Shown piece after piece: positions 1-9,256 of a stretch of DNA of 64,000 bases. Each line of letters starts with the position of its first letter. Within the stretch, counting starts at the first letter, position 1. Made by a program: the position numbers and the translations under genes. Under the pieces are notes generated by a model, which worked only from the letters and a program-made list of their open reading frames with translations, had not been told where the DNA came from and did not search any database. The stretch is from Duganella levis (GTDB taxonomy: Bacteria; Pseudomonadota; Gammaproteobacteria; Burkholderiales; Burkholderiaceae_D). Location of the stretch: NCBI RefSeq assembly GCF_009857605.1, contig NZ_WWCT01000005.1, positions 62,001 to 126,000 of the forward strand, written 5' to 3'.

Positions 1-144
1 CTTGGGCAGACGCATCTCGCCTTCGTTGAGGAACAAGTCCTTGGGCAGGATTTTGCCGCGCGCGATGCCGGTCATATCCGCGATCACGCATTCCACCTCG
101 TGGATATTGCGTTCGCGGAGGAAGTCTCTCATGGCCTGGCTCAT
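1..144 (-). CDS. glutamine synthetase family protein, N-terminal part (cut by window edge)
   Basis: The first 48 residues of a gene running off the left edge are visible, starting with MSQAMRDFLRERNIHEVECV. The pattern 'EVECVIADMTGIARGKILPK' matches the N-terminus of the gamma-glutamylputrescine synthetase-like proteins further right in this window, which read 'EIECLVPDLTGVARGKILPR'. It is therefore another member of the GS-like ligase set in this polyamine cluster. It lies 14 bp downstream of the next GS-family gene on the same strand and is probably co-transcribed with it. Full length, catalytic residues and substrate cannot be judged from this fragment. Confidence 0.85.
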   Translation of the reverse strand, partial: MSQAMRDFLRERNIHEVECVIADMTGIARGKILPKDLFLNEGEMRLPK

Positions 145-158
145 CGTCGCTCTCCTGC

Positions 159-1508
159 TCAGAAGCGGTTCAGGTAGCGCGCGGTTTCCCATGCGCTGAC
201 GTGTTGACTGTATTCGATCCACTCGGCGCTTTTCAGCGCGCAGAATTCGCTGACGATGGTGCTGCCCAGCGCTTCGGCCAGCACGGTGTCCGCCTTCAGC
301 GCGGCAGCGGCATCGCCCAGGTTTTGCGGCAGCATACGCAAGCCAAGCGTGGCTCGCTCAGCATCGCCCATCTCGTACACGTCCTGGTTGACCGGATCGC
401 CCGCGTCCAACGCCCGTTCGATGCCGTCCAGGCCCGCCGCAATCACGCCGGCCAGCGCAAGGTAAGGATTGGCCGCACTATCCGGCAACCGCCATTCGAT
501 CCGCTGATGCACGGTGCGCGCCACCACCGTGCGGTTATTGTCGCCGTAGCCGATAAACGCCGGCGCCCAGCTGGTGCCGGACTGCGACTGCCCGCACATC
601 AGACGCTTGTACGAATTGACGGTTGGCGCGCACAGCGCAGTCAACGCTGGTGCGTGGTGCAGCAAGCCGGCGAGGAAGTGATACGCCAGCGGCGACAAGC
701 CCAATGCACGGCCGCCCGGTTCCGCGTGATCGGCCGGACCGTGCGCAAACAGGGCGTTGCCATCGGAATCCGCCAGCGACAGATGAAAATGAAGTCCGCT
801 GCCAGGCCGATCGGCAAACGGCTTGGGCATCATCGAGAACAGCATGCCCTCTTCCTCCGCGATGTGGTGTGCGGCCATCTTGAACAGCATGAAGTTATCC
901 GCCGCGCGCAGCGCATCGGCGTGGTGGTAGTTGACCTCGAACTGCCCGGTGGCGTCTTCGTGGTCGATCTGATAGACACCCAGGCCGCATTCGTTCAGCG
1001 AAGTGGTAAGCTTGTCGAGGAAGGACCGGCGGCGCAGCAGGCTTTTCGTATCGTAGGATGGCTTCTCCAGCGCGTCGCTGGTTTCGGCGTCGTAACCGTT
1101 CGGGCCTTTTTGCAGCAGGAAGAATTCCGGCTCCAGGCCGGCGTTCAAGGTCCAGCCACGGGCCGCCAGCCGCGCCACCTGATGGCGTAGCACCTGGCGC
1201 GGACAGGCATCGAACGGCTTGCCGGCAACGTGACCATCCAGCACCACGCGCGCATAGCCTGGCATCCAAGGCATCGGCTGCAACGTGGTCAAATCGGCGC
1301 GGCCATAATATTCCGAACGCGGCCCGTTGCGCGGCAAGCCAGTGCCCCAGATCGACGCCCCGGAAAAGCCGGCGCCCGGCGACACGACATCGCCCAGATG
1401 CGCCAGCGGCACCAGCTTGCCCTTGGCCGCGCCGTGTATGTCGGTGAACTGCGCGAAGACGTAGCGCACGCCCTGCGCGCGCAGTTCCTCTATCCGATCT
1501 GTATCCAT
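159..1508 (-). CDS. type III glutamine synthetase-like glutamate-amine ligase
   Basis: A 449-aa cytoplasmic ATP-dependent ligase of the glutamine synthetase fold. The N-terminal beta-grasp part has 'YVFAQFTDIHGAAKGKLVP'. The catalytic part has the metal-binding 'LEPEFFLL', the 'GLHFHLSL' stretch, and the ATP/glutamate loop 'NSYKRL' followed by 'NRT' near residues 295-325. It resembles the 'type III glutamate-ammonia ligase' subgroup, often found with amine catabolism genes and likely acting on a small amine rather than ammonia alone. The start overlaps the 3' end of the aldehyde dehydrogenase gene by 19 bp, indicating translational coupling within the polyamine operon. The exact amine substrate is unknown. 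Confidence 0.85.
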   Translation of the reverse strand: MDTDRIEELRAQGVRYVFAQFTDIHGAAKGKLVPLAHLGDVVSPGAGFSGASIWGTGLPRNGPRSEYYGRADLTTLQPMPWMPGYARVVLDGHVAGKPFDACPRQVLRHQVARLAARGWTLNAGLEPEFFLLQKGPNGYDAETSDALEKPSYDTKSLLRRRSFLDKLTTSLNECGLGVYQIDHEDATGQFEVNYHHADALRAADNFMLFKMAAHHIAEEEGMLFSMMPKPFADRPGSGLHFHLSLADSDGNALFAHGPADHAEPGGRALGLSPLAYHFLAGLLHHAPALTALCAPTVNSYKRLMCGQSQSGTSWAPAFIGYGDNNRTVVARTVHQRIEWRLPDSAANPYLALAGVIAAGLDGIERALDAGDPVNQDVYEMGDAERATLGLRMLPQNLGDAAAALKADTVLAEALGSTIVSEFCALKSAEWIEYSQHVSAWETARYLNRF

Positions 1509-2971
1509 GTGGTTTTCAGTTCCGTGTATTTGTCGAATGCATGCAGCGACTTGTCGCGGCCATTGCCGGACTGCTTGTAGCCGCCGAACGGCACGGTGAT
1601 GTCATCGCCGTCATACTGGTTGACGTGCACGGTTCCGGCGCGCAGCGCGCGCGCGGTCTGGATTGCCTTGCTCAGGTCCGACGTCCACACGGCGGCATGC
1701 AGGCCGTATGGCGTGGCGTTGGCCTGCCGCACCGCATCCTGCACGTCGGTAAAGCTCAGCACCGACAGCACCGGCCCGAAGATTTCCTCGCGCGCGATCA
1801 CCATGCTGCTATCTACCTGATCGAACAGCGTTGGCTCGATGTAGTAGCCGCCCGTATCAGTGCGAGCCTGCTTGCCGCCCGTGAGCAGCCGTGCGCCACC
1901 TGCGTGGCCGGCTTCGATGTAGCCCATCACCGTCTTCAGCTGCGTAGCATCGACAATCGCGCCCATGACCGTATTCTCGTCCAGCGGATCGCCTGGCTGG
2001 TAAGCGGGCATCTTGGCCAGCGCCTTCTCCAGGAAGCGTTCCTTGATCGACTCTTCGACGAACAAACGCGAAGGCGCATTGCAGCTCTCGCCCTGGTTGA
2101 AGAAGATAGAGCCGATGGCCGCGTCTACCGCCGCATCCAGGTCCGGACAATCGGCGCAGACGATGTTGGCCGACTTGCCGCCCAATTCAGTCCACGCCCG
2201 CTTCAGGTTCGACTGTCCCGCCATCTGCATGATCTGTTTTCCCACGCGCGTGGAGCCGGTGAAGCCGATGCAGTCCACGTCCATGTGCAGCGCCAGCGCG
2301 GCGCCGGCTTCCGCGCCAAAGCCCGGCAGCACATTGAACACGCCCGACGGCACGCCTGCTTCCAGCGCCAACTCCGCCAGCCGCAGCGCCGTCAGCGGCG
2401 ACTTCTCGGACGGCTTGAGCACCACGCTATTCCCTGCCGCCAGCGCCGGCGCGATCTTCCACGACGCCATCAGCATCGGATAATTCCACGGCACGATGGC
2501 CGCCACCACGCCGACCGGCTCACGCGTAATCAGCGCCAGACTATTGGCCGCCGTCGGCGCAATTTCGTCGTAGACCTTGTCGATTGCTTCGCCATACCAG
2601 CGGATGCAATTGGCCGCGCCGCCCACGTCCACCGACTGGCTGTACTTGATCGGCTTGCCCATATCGAGCGTCTCCAGCAGCGCCAGTTCTTCGACGTTCT
2701 GCTGCATCAGGTCCGCAAAGCGGATCAGCACCCGCTTGCGCTGCGCCGGCGACTTGCCGGCCCAGCGGCGATCGTCGAACGCCGCGCGCGCTGCTGCCAC
2801 GGCGATGTCCACATCCACGCCATCGCAACGCGCCACCATGCCCAGCGTGCGGCCATCGATGGGCGACAGGTTCTCGAACTGCTGTCCCGATTTCGCCCAC
2901 ACCCGCTCACCGCCGATGAAGGCACGGCCATCCGCTTGCAGCGCGGCCGCCTTGTCATGCCATTTACCCAT
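1490..2971 (-). CDS. puuC: gamma-glutamyl-gamma-aminobutyraldehyde dehydrogenase (PuuC-like)
   Basis: A 493-aa NAD(P)-dependent aldehyde dehydrogenase of normal family length. Key elements are visible: 'PWNYPMLMASWKIAPALAAG' (cofactor and Asn region), 'GFTGSTRVGK' (Rossmann loop), 'ELGGKSANIV' with the general-base Glu, and 'NQGESCNAPSR' with the catalytic Cys. In the Puu pathway it oxidises gamma-glutamyl-gamma-aminobutyraldehyde to the acid; without glutamylation it would oxidise 4-aminobutanal. Neighbours are a putrescine-type aminotransferase 10 bp upstream and a GS-like ligase overlapping its 3' end, so the role fits putrescine degradation. Substrate choice is inferred from context. Confidence 0.9.
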   Translation of the reverse strand: MGKWHDKAAALQADGRAFIGGERVWAKSGQQFENLSPIDGRTLGMVARCDGVDVDIAVAAARAAFDDRRWAGKSPAQRKRVLIRFADLMQQNVEELALLETLDMGKPIKYSQSVDVGGAANCIRWYGEAIDKVYDEIAPTAANSLALITREPVGVVAAIVPWNYPMLMASWKIAPALAAGNSVVLKPSEKSPLTALRLAELALEAGVPSGVFNVLPGFGAEAGAALALHMDVDCIGFTGSTRVGKQIMQMAGQSNLKRAWTELGGKSANIVCADCPDLDAAVDAAIGSIFFNQGESCNAPSRLFVEESIKERFLEKALAKMPAYQPGDPLDENTVMGAIVDATQLKTVMGYIEAGHAGGARLLTGGKQARTDTGGYYIEPTLFDQVDSSMVIAREEIFGPVLSVLSFTDVQDAVRQANATPYGLHAAVWTSDLSKAIQTARALRAGTVHVNQYDGDDITVPFGGYKQSGNGRDKSLHAFDKYTELKTTWIQIG

Positions 2972-2981
2972 TGTCGTCTCC

Positions 2982-4370
2982 TTAGAGCCAGCCGCGTTCC
3001 TTTACATCGGCATACGTCAGATCGAGGCAGTGACGGATCAGCGCCAGCATCTCATCGATCTGCGCCTTGGTCAGCACCAGCGGCGGCGCGATGATCATGC
3101 GGTCGCCGACGGCGCGCATGATCATCCCGTTATTGAACATATAGCCGCGGCACACCATGCCCACAGCCAGCGATTCGTCGAAGGCCACGTTGTCGTGCAC
3201 CGTAGTGCCCTTGCTGCGCACCAGATTCAAGCCGGCGACAAAGCCGCAGCTATCGGCATAGCCCACCAGTGGATGATCCGCCAGCGCCGCAAAGCCCTTC
3301 TTCAAATAAGGGCCAGTATCATCGGCCACGCGCTCGATCAGTTTTTCATCTTCAATGATGCGGATGTTTTCCAGCGCCGCCGCGCAAGCCACCGGATGGC
3401 CGGAGTACGTGAAGCCGTGATTGAACTCGCCGCCCTGCTCAATCAGCACCTTGGCCACGCGGTCGCCCACCAGCACGCCGCCCAGCGGCACATAGCCCGA
3501 CGTCACGCCCTTGGCGAAAGTGATCAGGTCCGGCTTGATGCCAAACAGCTCGGACGCAAACCAGCGGCCCAGCCGCCCGAAGCCGCAGATCACTTCATCA
3601 GCAATCAGCAGGATGCCGTACTTGTCGCAGATGCGCTGGATCTCCGGCCAGTAGGTGGCCGGCGGAATGATCACGCCACCCGCACCCTGTATCGGCTCAC
3701 CGATAAACGCCGCCACCTTGTCCGGCCCCACTTCCAGTATCTTCTTCTCCAGCCAGGACGCCGCCTCGATGCCGAATTCGTCCTCCGTCATGCCCTTGCC
3801 GGATTCCAGATAACTCGGCTGGCCGATATGCACGATGCCCGGTATCGGCAAGCCGCCCTGCTCGTGCATACCCGACATCCCGCCCAGCGACGCACCGGCC
3901 ATGGTGCTGCCGTGGTAGGCGTTATGGCGGCTGATGATGGTGTGGCGCTCCTTGTGTCCCAATACATCCCAGTAGCGGCGCACCATGCGCACATTGGTGT
4001 CGTTGCCTTCCGAGCCGGAGCCAGTGAAGTACACATGACTGAACTGCGGCGGCGAAATCTGCGCCAGCTTGGTGGCCAGCTGCACCGCCGGCACATTGGT
4101 GGTGTTGAAGAAGCTGTTATAGAAAGGCAGCGTCTCCATCTGCTGGTACACGGCTTTCGAAATGCTGGTTCGGCCATAGCCCACGTTCACGCACCACAGG
4201 CCAGACATGCCGTCGATGATCTTGTTGCCCTCCGAATCCCACAGGTAGATGCCGTCGCCGCGCACCATCACGCGCGCGCCTTTTTCGCCGAGCGCCTTGT
4301 GGTCGGTGAAGGGATGCATATAGTGTGCCGCATCCAGCTTCTGGATTTCGGCGGTATTGTAGTCGCTCAT
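2982..4370 (-). CDS. spuC: putrescine/polyamine aminotransferase, class III PLP enzyme
   Basis: A 462-aa class III aminotransferase (omega-amine:pyruvate type, SpuC-like). The PLP-binding Lys sits in 'LITFAKGVTSGYVPLGG', preceded by 'LLIADEVICGFGR' (Asp contacting the PLP nitrogen). 'YFTGSGSEGNDTNVRM' forms the phosphate-binding region. It converts putrescine (or glutamyl-putrescine) to the aminoaldehyde handled by the neighbouring dehydrogenase. An upstream in-frame start exists at 4415, but the ATG at 4370 has a GGAGG ribosome site 4 bp before it and begins with the family-like MSDYNTAEIQKLDAAHYMHPF, so it is preferred. It lies between puuA and puuC in the same operon. Confidence 0.9.
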   Translation of the reverse strand: MSDYNTAEIQKLDAAHYMHPFTDHKALGEKGARVMVRGDGIYLWDSEGNKIIDGMSGLWCVNVGYGRTSISKAVYQQMETLPFYNSFFNTTNVPAVQLATKLAQISPPQFSHVYFTGSGSEGNDTNVRMVRRYWDVLGHKERHTIISRHNAYHGSTMAGASLGGMSGMHEQGGLPIPGIVHIGQPSYLESGKGMTEDEFGIEAASWLEKKILEVGPDKVAAFIGEPIQGAGGVIIPPATYWPEIQRICDKYGILLIADEVICGFGRLGRWFASELFGIKPDLITFAKGVTSGYVPLGGVLVGDRVAKVLIEQGGEFNHGFTYSGHPVACAAALENIRIIEDEKLIERVADDTGPYLKKGFAALADHPLVGYADSCGFVAGLNLVRSKGTTVHDNVAFDESLAVGMVCRGYMFNNGMIMRAVGDRMIIAPPLVLTKAQIDEMLALIRHCLDLTYADVKERGWL

Positions 4371-4381
4371 ATGGCCTCCGG

Positions 4382-5752
4382 TTAAACGTGCAGCAGCAGG
4401 TGCTCGCGCTCCCACGGGCTGATGACGGTCATGAATTCCTGATGTTCCAGATCCTTGATGGCGGCGTAGACATCGATGAAGCGTTCACCCAGCACGCTGC
4501 GCAATCGGTCTTCGCCACGCAGCAGTTGCAGCGCTTCCGGCAGGCCTTGCGGCAGCTCGACTTTCAGGTCGTAGGCGCTGTCGGTGGTCATCGGCGTCGG
4601 GTCCAGCTGGTCGACCATGCCGAGGTAGCCGCACGCCAGCGTGACCGCCAGCGCCAAGTATGGATTGGCGTCGGCGCCGATGATGCGGTTCTCCACGCGG
4701 CGATCCTGCACACCGGATTCCGGCACGCGGAAGCCCACGGTGCGGTTGTCCATGCCCCACTGGATATTGATCGGTGCAGCCGTGTGGCGGACGATGCGGC
4801 GGTAGGAATTCACATACGGCGCCACGATCGCCATCGCCGACGGCATATAGCGTTGCAGGCCGCCGATGTAATGCTTGAACAGCGGCGAGGCCGAGCCATC
4901 TTCCGCACTGAAGATATTCTTGCCAGTGTTGGCATCCACCACGCTCTGGTGCACATGCATCGCCGATCCGGGTTCGCCGGCCATCGGCTTGGCCATGAAG
5001 GTGGCGTACATATCGTGCTTGAGCGCCGCCTCGCGCAAGGTGCGCTTGAAGAAGAATACCTTGTCCGCAAGACCCAGCGGCTCGCCGTGAAGGAAGTTGA
5101 TCTCCATCTGGCCGGCGCCGATTTCGTGAATCAGCGTGTCCACATCGAGGCCCATCAAATCGCAGTAATCGTAGATATCTTCAAACAGCGGATCGAATTC
5201 GTTGACGGCGTCGATGCTGTAGACCTGGCGGCTGGTCTCGGCGCGGCCGCTGCGGCCGATTGGCGGCTTCAATGGCAGGTCCGGATCGCTGTTTTTGGCG
5301 GTCAGGTAGAACTCCAGTTCCGGCGCCACCACTGGCTTCCAGCCTTTGTCCGCATACAGTTTGAGCACGCGGCGCAGCACGGAGCGCGGCGCGAAATCGA
5401 CCAGGCGGCCATCGGCGAAATAGCAGTCATGGATCACCTGCGCGGTAGGATCGGTAGCCCACGGCACCATGGTGATGGTGGTCGGATCGGCCTTGAGGAC
5501 CATATCGCGGTCGGTGCTGGAGATGGCGCGGTCGTAGCCCGCGTCTTCGGTTGGATAATTGCCGGTGACGGTCATGCCCAGCACCGCTTCCGGAATGCGC
5601 ATGCCGCGCTCCTGGGTGAATTTTCCGCGCGGGAGAATCTTCCCACGCGCCACGCCGGTCAGGTCGGGCACCAGGCATTCAATTTCTGTGACCCGCTTCT
5701 CGTTGAGCCACAGGTCCATGTCGGTATAGCTAAAGTTTTCGCGAATTGCCAT
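4382..5752 (-). CDS. puuA: gamma-glutamylputrescine synthetase (GS family)
   Basis: A 456-aa glutamine-synthetase-fold ligase, the size of PuuA/SpuI. It condenses glutamate with putrescine using ATP, the first step of the Puu route. N-terminal 'TEIECLVPDLTGVARGKILP', catalytic 'APELEFYL', 'SAMHVHQSV' and 'NSYRRIVRHTAAP', and the nucleotide region 'NRTVGFRVP' are present. The C-terminus is WEREHLLLHV. A second 456-aa copy at 12185-13555 shares long identical stretches, including the same last ten residues, so the two are paralogues from a duplication. It sits 11 bp upstream of the aminotransferase gene and 18 bp downstream of puuD on the same strand. Confidence 0.9.
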   Translation of the reverse strand: MAIRENFSYTDMDLWLNEKRVTEIECLVPDLTGVARGKILPRGKFTQERGMRIPEAVLGMTVTGNYPTEDAGYDRAISSTDRDMVLKADPTTITMVPWATDPTAQVIHDCYFADGRLVDFAPRSVLRRVLKLYADKGWKPVVAPELEFYLTAKNSDPDLPLKPPIGRSGRAETSRQVYSIDAVNEFDPLFEDIYDYCDLMGLDVDTLIHEIGAGQMEINFLHGEPLGLADKVFFFKRTLREAALKHDMYATFMAKPMAGEPGSAMHVHQSVVDANTGKNIFSAEDGSASPLFKHYIGGLQRYMPSAMAIVAPYVNSYRRIVRHTAAPINIQWGMDNRTVGFRVPESGVQDRRVENRIIGADANPYLALAVTLACGYLGMVDQLDPTPMTTDSAYDLKVELPQGLPEALQLLRGEDRLRSVLGERFIDVYAAIKDLEHQEFMTVISPWEREHLLLHV

Positions 5753-5770
5753 TTGCTTCTCTCGTTATAG

Positions 5771-6535
5771 TTATCGGGTGGCCTTGTAGGCGCGGCAGGC
5801 GTCGCCAAAGGCTCTGAATAATTTGACGGAGTCCGGATTATCGGAAAAGCGCCACTCTGGATGCCACTGTACCGCGAGCGTAAATCCCTTGGCGTCCGCT
5901 ACGCGATACGCTTCCACCAGGCCGTCGTCGGCATGCGCCTCCACCGCCAGGCCAGACGCCAATTGGTTGATGCCCTGGCCGTGCAGCGAATTGACCATGA
6001 TCTCGCTGGCGCCGTTGAGGATCTGCGCCATGCGTCCTCCGGGGTCTAGCAGCACGCGGTGCGACGGCGCGTATTGCTGGTCCAGCGTATCGTCCTTGCG
6101 TTCGCGATGGTCGGCCATGCCGGGTACCGCATGCACCGCCTGATGCAGCGATCCGCCCAGGGCCACGTTCACTTCCTGGAAGCCGCGGCAGATCGCCAGC
6201 AGTGGTATGCCGCGCTTGATGGCGGCGCGTATCAGCGGCAGCGTCGTGGCGTCGCGCGCTGCATCCAGCGGCAGCGATGGGTCGAGCACCGCTTCTCCAT
6301 ACAGGGCGGCGTCGATATTGGAGGGAGAGCCGGTCAGCATTACGCCGTCGGCCAGCGCCAGCAACGCTTCAAAGTCGGTGGCCGCGCCGAGCGCCGGCAC
6401 GATCAGCGGCGTGCAGCGCGCACCGTCTGCCACGGCGGCCACGTACTTGAGCTGCGCGGTGTGATAAGCATGAGCGCCAATCCGGTTGACGCACGCGGGA
6501 ACCAAAACGACAGGGCTACGCATAGAAGCTTTCAT
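5771..6535 (-). CDS. puuD: gamma-glutamyl-gamma-aminobutyrate hydrolase (class I glutamine amidotransferase fold)
   Basis: A 254-aa hydrolase releasing GABA from gamma-glutamyl-GABA, the last Puu step. The class I amidotransferase nucleophile elbow 'LLAICRGFQEVNVALGGSLHQ' carries the catalytic Cys. The His-Glu pair is in 'VQWHPEWRFS' near the C-terminus, and 'MLTGSPSNI' forms the oxyanion-side motif. It is the first gene of the leftward polyamine operon, transcribed divergently from the MocR regulator at 6618. Starts at 6535 (MKASMRS) or 6523 (MRSPVVL) are both possible. Confidence 0.92.
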   Translation of the reverse strand: MKASMRSPVVLVPACVNRIGAHAYHTAQLKYVAAVADGARCTPLIVPALGAATDFEALLALADGVMLTGSPSNIDAALYGEAVLDPSLPLDAARDATTLPLIRAAIKRGIPLLAICRGFQEVNVALGGSLHQAVHAVPGMADHRERKDDTLDQQYAPSHRVLLDPGGRMAQILNGASEIMVNSLHGQGINQLASGLAVEAHADDGLVEAYRVADAKGFTLAVQWHPEWRFSDNPDSVKLFRAFGDACRAYKATR

Positions 6536-6584
6536 CTATCTGATTTAATTAAATGATATGCCTATTTTGGTATTATTGTGAGCG

Positions 6585-6619
6585 CCACTTTTTGATATTT
6601 GATAGAACCACTTTTTGAT
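6585..6619. promoter_or_regulatory. tandem 12-bp direct repeat, probable MocR operator
   Basis: The 12-mer CCACTTTTTGAT occurs at 6585-6596 and again at 6608-6619. The two starts are 23 bp apart, about two helical turns. The pair lies in the 82-bp divergent region between puuD and the MocR/PdxR-type gene, and the second copy overlaps that gene's ATG at 6618. MocR-family dimers are known to bind spaced direct repeats, so this is a good candidate for an autoregulatory and polyamine-operon operator. Binding is inferred. Confidence 0.6.
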
Positions 6620-8117
6620 GTCCCCAACTTCCGACCTGCTGGCCGCCGCACTGGCGCAATCCGGCTTTCATCCCCGTCTTCCTCAGCAGCGCAGGTTGTA
6701 CGAAGCCGCCAAGGCAGCGATCCACCAGCAGCGCCTTGGCGCCGGCGGCAAACTGCCGTCCAGCCGTGATCTGGCGCGGGATCTGGGCATGGCGCGCAAT
6801 ACGGTGATCGCCGCGTTTGAGCAGCTGGCGGCGGAAGGCTATGTGGTCAGCTCGCGCGGCAGCGGCACGTATGTGGCGGATTTGCAGGCGCATAGCGCGT
6901 CGATGCGTGGTGTTGGGGCGACGCCACAGGGCCGCTCAACAGCGCCGGCGGCCACGCCCAGCGCGCGCCTGTCGCGGCGCGGGCAGGAACTGACCAGCTA
7001 CGCGGCCGGCCCGCAGTTCGAGATCCAGCCGTTTGCGCCGGGAGATCCTGACTTCTCGTCATTTCCCTTCAAGCTGTGGCAGCGGCTACAAAACCGCGTG
7101 TGGCGCGAGGCGCGCAACGACCTGCTGGACTACGGCCAGTCCGGCGGCCACCTGCCGCTGCGCCAGGCCATCACCGAATACCTGCGCATATCGCGCTCCG
7201 TCAAAGTGGAAGTGGAACAGGTGATGATCACCGCCGGCACGCAGCAATCGCTGGACCTGTGCGCCCAGTTGCTGGCCGATGTCGGCGACACCGCCTGGAT
7301 TGAAGACCCGTGCTACTGGGGCGCGCGCCGCGTATTCCAGGCGCGTGAACTGAAGCTGCGGCCCATCACCGTCGATAGCGACGGCATCGCCATCGCCGCC
7401 GCCGACCTGGCCACCAAGCCACGCCTGATCTACGTCACGCCATCGCACCAATACCCAACCGGCGCGGTGATGAGTCTCGCCCGTCGCCGCGAACTATTGG
7501 ATGTCGCGGTACGCAAGGACGCGTGGATATTGGAGGATGACTACGACAGCGAATTCCGCTACACCGGCCGTCCGCTGGCCGCGCTGCAAGGCCTGGATCA
7601 CGACGACCGCGTGCTTTACATGGGTACCTTCTCCAAGGTGCTCTACCCCGGCATCAAGGTCGGCTACCTGGTGGTGCCGCCGGCGCTGATCCCGGCCTTC
7701 CGCAGCGCGCTGTACGACTTGCAGCGTCCCGGCCAACTGACGGTGCAGGCCACGCTGGCGGACTTCATCACGCTCGGCCACTTCACCGCCCACGTGCGCA
7801 AGATCCGCCAGACTTACGGCGCGCGGCGCGAACTGCTGCGCCACATGCTGGCGCAAAAGCTGCCGCGCAGCGTCACCATCTCGCGCGAGGAATCGGGCCT
7901 GCATCTGGTGATCGAACTGCCGGACCAGGTGGACGACATGGCGCTGGCGCAGCAGGCGGCGATGCAAGGCATTTCGGTCAAGGCGCTATCGACGTATTAC
8001 CTCAAGCCGCCGATACGGCGCGGCCTACTGGTCGGCTACGCCTACTGCACGCCAGAGCAGATCACCGACTACGGCCGCCTGCTTGGGACCATCATCGCGG
8101 CGGAGGCGGCGGCATGA
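6618..8117 (+). CDS. MocR/PdxR-type transcriptional regulator (GntR wHTH fused to aminotransferase domain)
   Basis: A 499-aa regulator with an N-terminal GntR winged helix (about residues 15-80, 'LPSSRDLARDLGMARNTVIAAFEQLAAEGYV') joined to a class I aminotransferase-like domain. The PLP lysine is in 'YMGTFSKVLYPGIKVGYLV', and 'ILEDDYDSEFRY' supplies the Asp that contacts the cofactor. Such proteins sense PLP or amino compounds. Its divergent position next to puuD and the tandem repeat over its start suggest it controls the polyamine genes, like GabR for GABA. A TTG lies just before the ATG at 6618; the ATG is preferred. Its TGA overlaps the next gene's start. Confidence 0.9.
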   Translation: MSPTSDLLAAALAQSGFHPRLPQQRRLYEAAKAAIHQQRLGAGGKLPSSRDLARDLGMARNTVIAAFEQLAAEGYVVSSRGSGTYVADLQAHSASMRGVGATPQGRSTAPAATPSARLSRRGQELTSYAAGPQFEIQPFAPGDPDFSSFPFKLWQRLQNRVWREARNDLLDYGQSGGHLPLRQAITEYLRISRSVKVEVEQVMITAGTQQSLDLCAQLLADVGDTAWIEDPCYWGARRVFQARELKLRPITVDSDGIAIAAADLATKPRLIYVTPSHQYPTGAVMSLARRRELLDVAVRKDAWILEDDYDSEFRYTGRPLAALQGLDHDDRVLYMGTFSKVLYPGIKVGYLVVPPALIPAFRSALYDLQRPGQLTVQATLADFITLGHFTAHVRKIRQTYGARRELLRHMLAQKLPRSVTISREESGLHLVIELPDQVDDMALAQQAAMQGISVKALSTYYLKPPIRRGLLVGYAYCTPEQITDYGRLLGTIIAAEAAA

Positions 8118-9256
8118 AGAATATGCCGTGGCGCGATTTTATCGCCTTGGTCGCCAGCATCGGCGTGGTCGGCCTTGGCCTGGGCGCGACGATTCCGCTC
8201 ACCGCGCTGACGCTGGACCAGCGCGGCGCCGGCATGGACGTCATCGGCATCATCACCGCCATCAGCGCGGTCGGCATCCTGGCGGCGGCGCCGTTTGTCT
8301 CGCGCTGGGTGGCCGGGCATGGCCCGCGCGGCTGCATGATAGTCGCGATCCTGCTGGCGGCTCTATCTACCGCATTAATGGAAACCACCGACAACCTGCT
8401 GGCCTGGGGCTTGCTGCGCTTTGTGTTCGGCGCTTGCATGGGCGTGCTGTTCACCATCGGCGAAGCGTGGGTGAACAACCTGGCGCCTTCGAATTCACGC
8501 GGCAAGGTGGTGGCGATCTACACCACCGCCTTCACGCTGTTCCAGCTGATCGGCCCTGCGCTGGTGGCGGCACTGGCGGGCAAGGTCGCACTGCCGTTTG
8601 CGTCCTGCGGCGCGCTGTTCCTGCTTGCGCTGCCCGGCATGCTGCTGATCGATGGCGGCGCGCACGGCCACGAGGATGAAGCGCCGGTGGCCTGGCAGCG
8701 CATCCTGCCGCGCATGTGGATGATCGCCATCGGCGCAGCCTTCTTCGCCATGTTCGACACGGTGGCACTTAGCCTGCTGCCGGTGTACGCCATGCGCCAC
8801 GGCATAGCGACCGAACTGGCGGTGCTGTCGGCAACGGTGGTGCTGGTGGGCGACACCGCGCTGCAATTCGCCTTCGGCTGGCTGGCCGACCATGTGGGAC
8901 GGCGCAAGGTGCACGTGGGCTGTGGCGTGGCGGTGTGCGTGCTGCTGCCGATACTGCCGTTTGCGGCGGGCACGTCATGGCTGTGGTGGACGGTGCTGCT
9001 GGTGCTGGGCGCGGTGGCTGGCGCGATCTACATGCTGTCGCTGGTGGCGTGTGGTGAACGGTTTGAAGGCCAGTCGCTGGTCGCGGCCAGCGCGGTGGTC
9101 AACGCCAGCTGGGGCATCACCAGCGCCGGTGGACCTTTGGTGACGGGAGTCTTAATGCAAACGGCCGGCGTGAATGCACTGCCGGCCGTTCTATGGGTAG
9201 GCGCCGCGATCTTCATCGCCAGCGCATTTTTGGACAGGACCGGGGACAGGAATTAA
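8114..9256 (+). CDS. MFS transporter
   Basis: A 380-aa major facilitator superfamily protein with about 12 hydrophobic segments. It has the loop motif 'GWLADHVGRRKVHVG' between membrane segments (G-x-L-x-D-x-x-G-R-x-x) and the N-terminal 'IPLTALTLDQRGAGMDVIGIITAISAVGI'. It resembles the YcaD/UMF-like carriers of unknown substrate. The start ATG overlaps the TGA of the MocR gene (ATGA), so the two are translationally coupled. An amine or amino-acid substrate is plausible but not shown by the sequence. Its end overlaps the 3' end of the convergent potI gene by 4 bp. Confidence 0.85.
   Translation: MKNMPWRDFIALVASIGVVGLGLGATIPLTALTLDQRGAGMDVIGIITAISAVGILAAAPFVSRWVAGHGPRGCMIVAILLAALSTALMETTDNLLAWGLLRFVFGACMGVLFTIGEAWVNNLAPSNSRGKVVAIYTTAFTLFQLIGPALVAALAGKVALPFASCGALFLLALPGMLLIDGGAHGHEDEAPVAWQRILPRMWMIAIGAAFFAMFDTVALSLLPVYAMRHGIATELAVLSATVVLVGDTALQFAFGWLADHVGRRKVHVGCGVAVCVLLPILPFAAGTSWLWWTVLLVLGAVAGAIYMLSLVACGERFEGQSLVAASAVVNASWGITSAGGPLVTGVLMQTAGVNALPAVLWVGAAIFIASAFLDRTGDRN

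Noticed and set aside
201..5770. Long open frames on the plus strand opposite the polyamine genes (for example 1541-3094, 2577-4385, 4325-5770)
   Set aside because: They are antisense to genes with full family motifs, are rich in His/Arg/Gln as expected for reverse-strand translation of GC-rich DNA, and show no domain.
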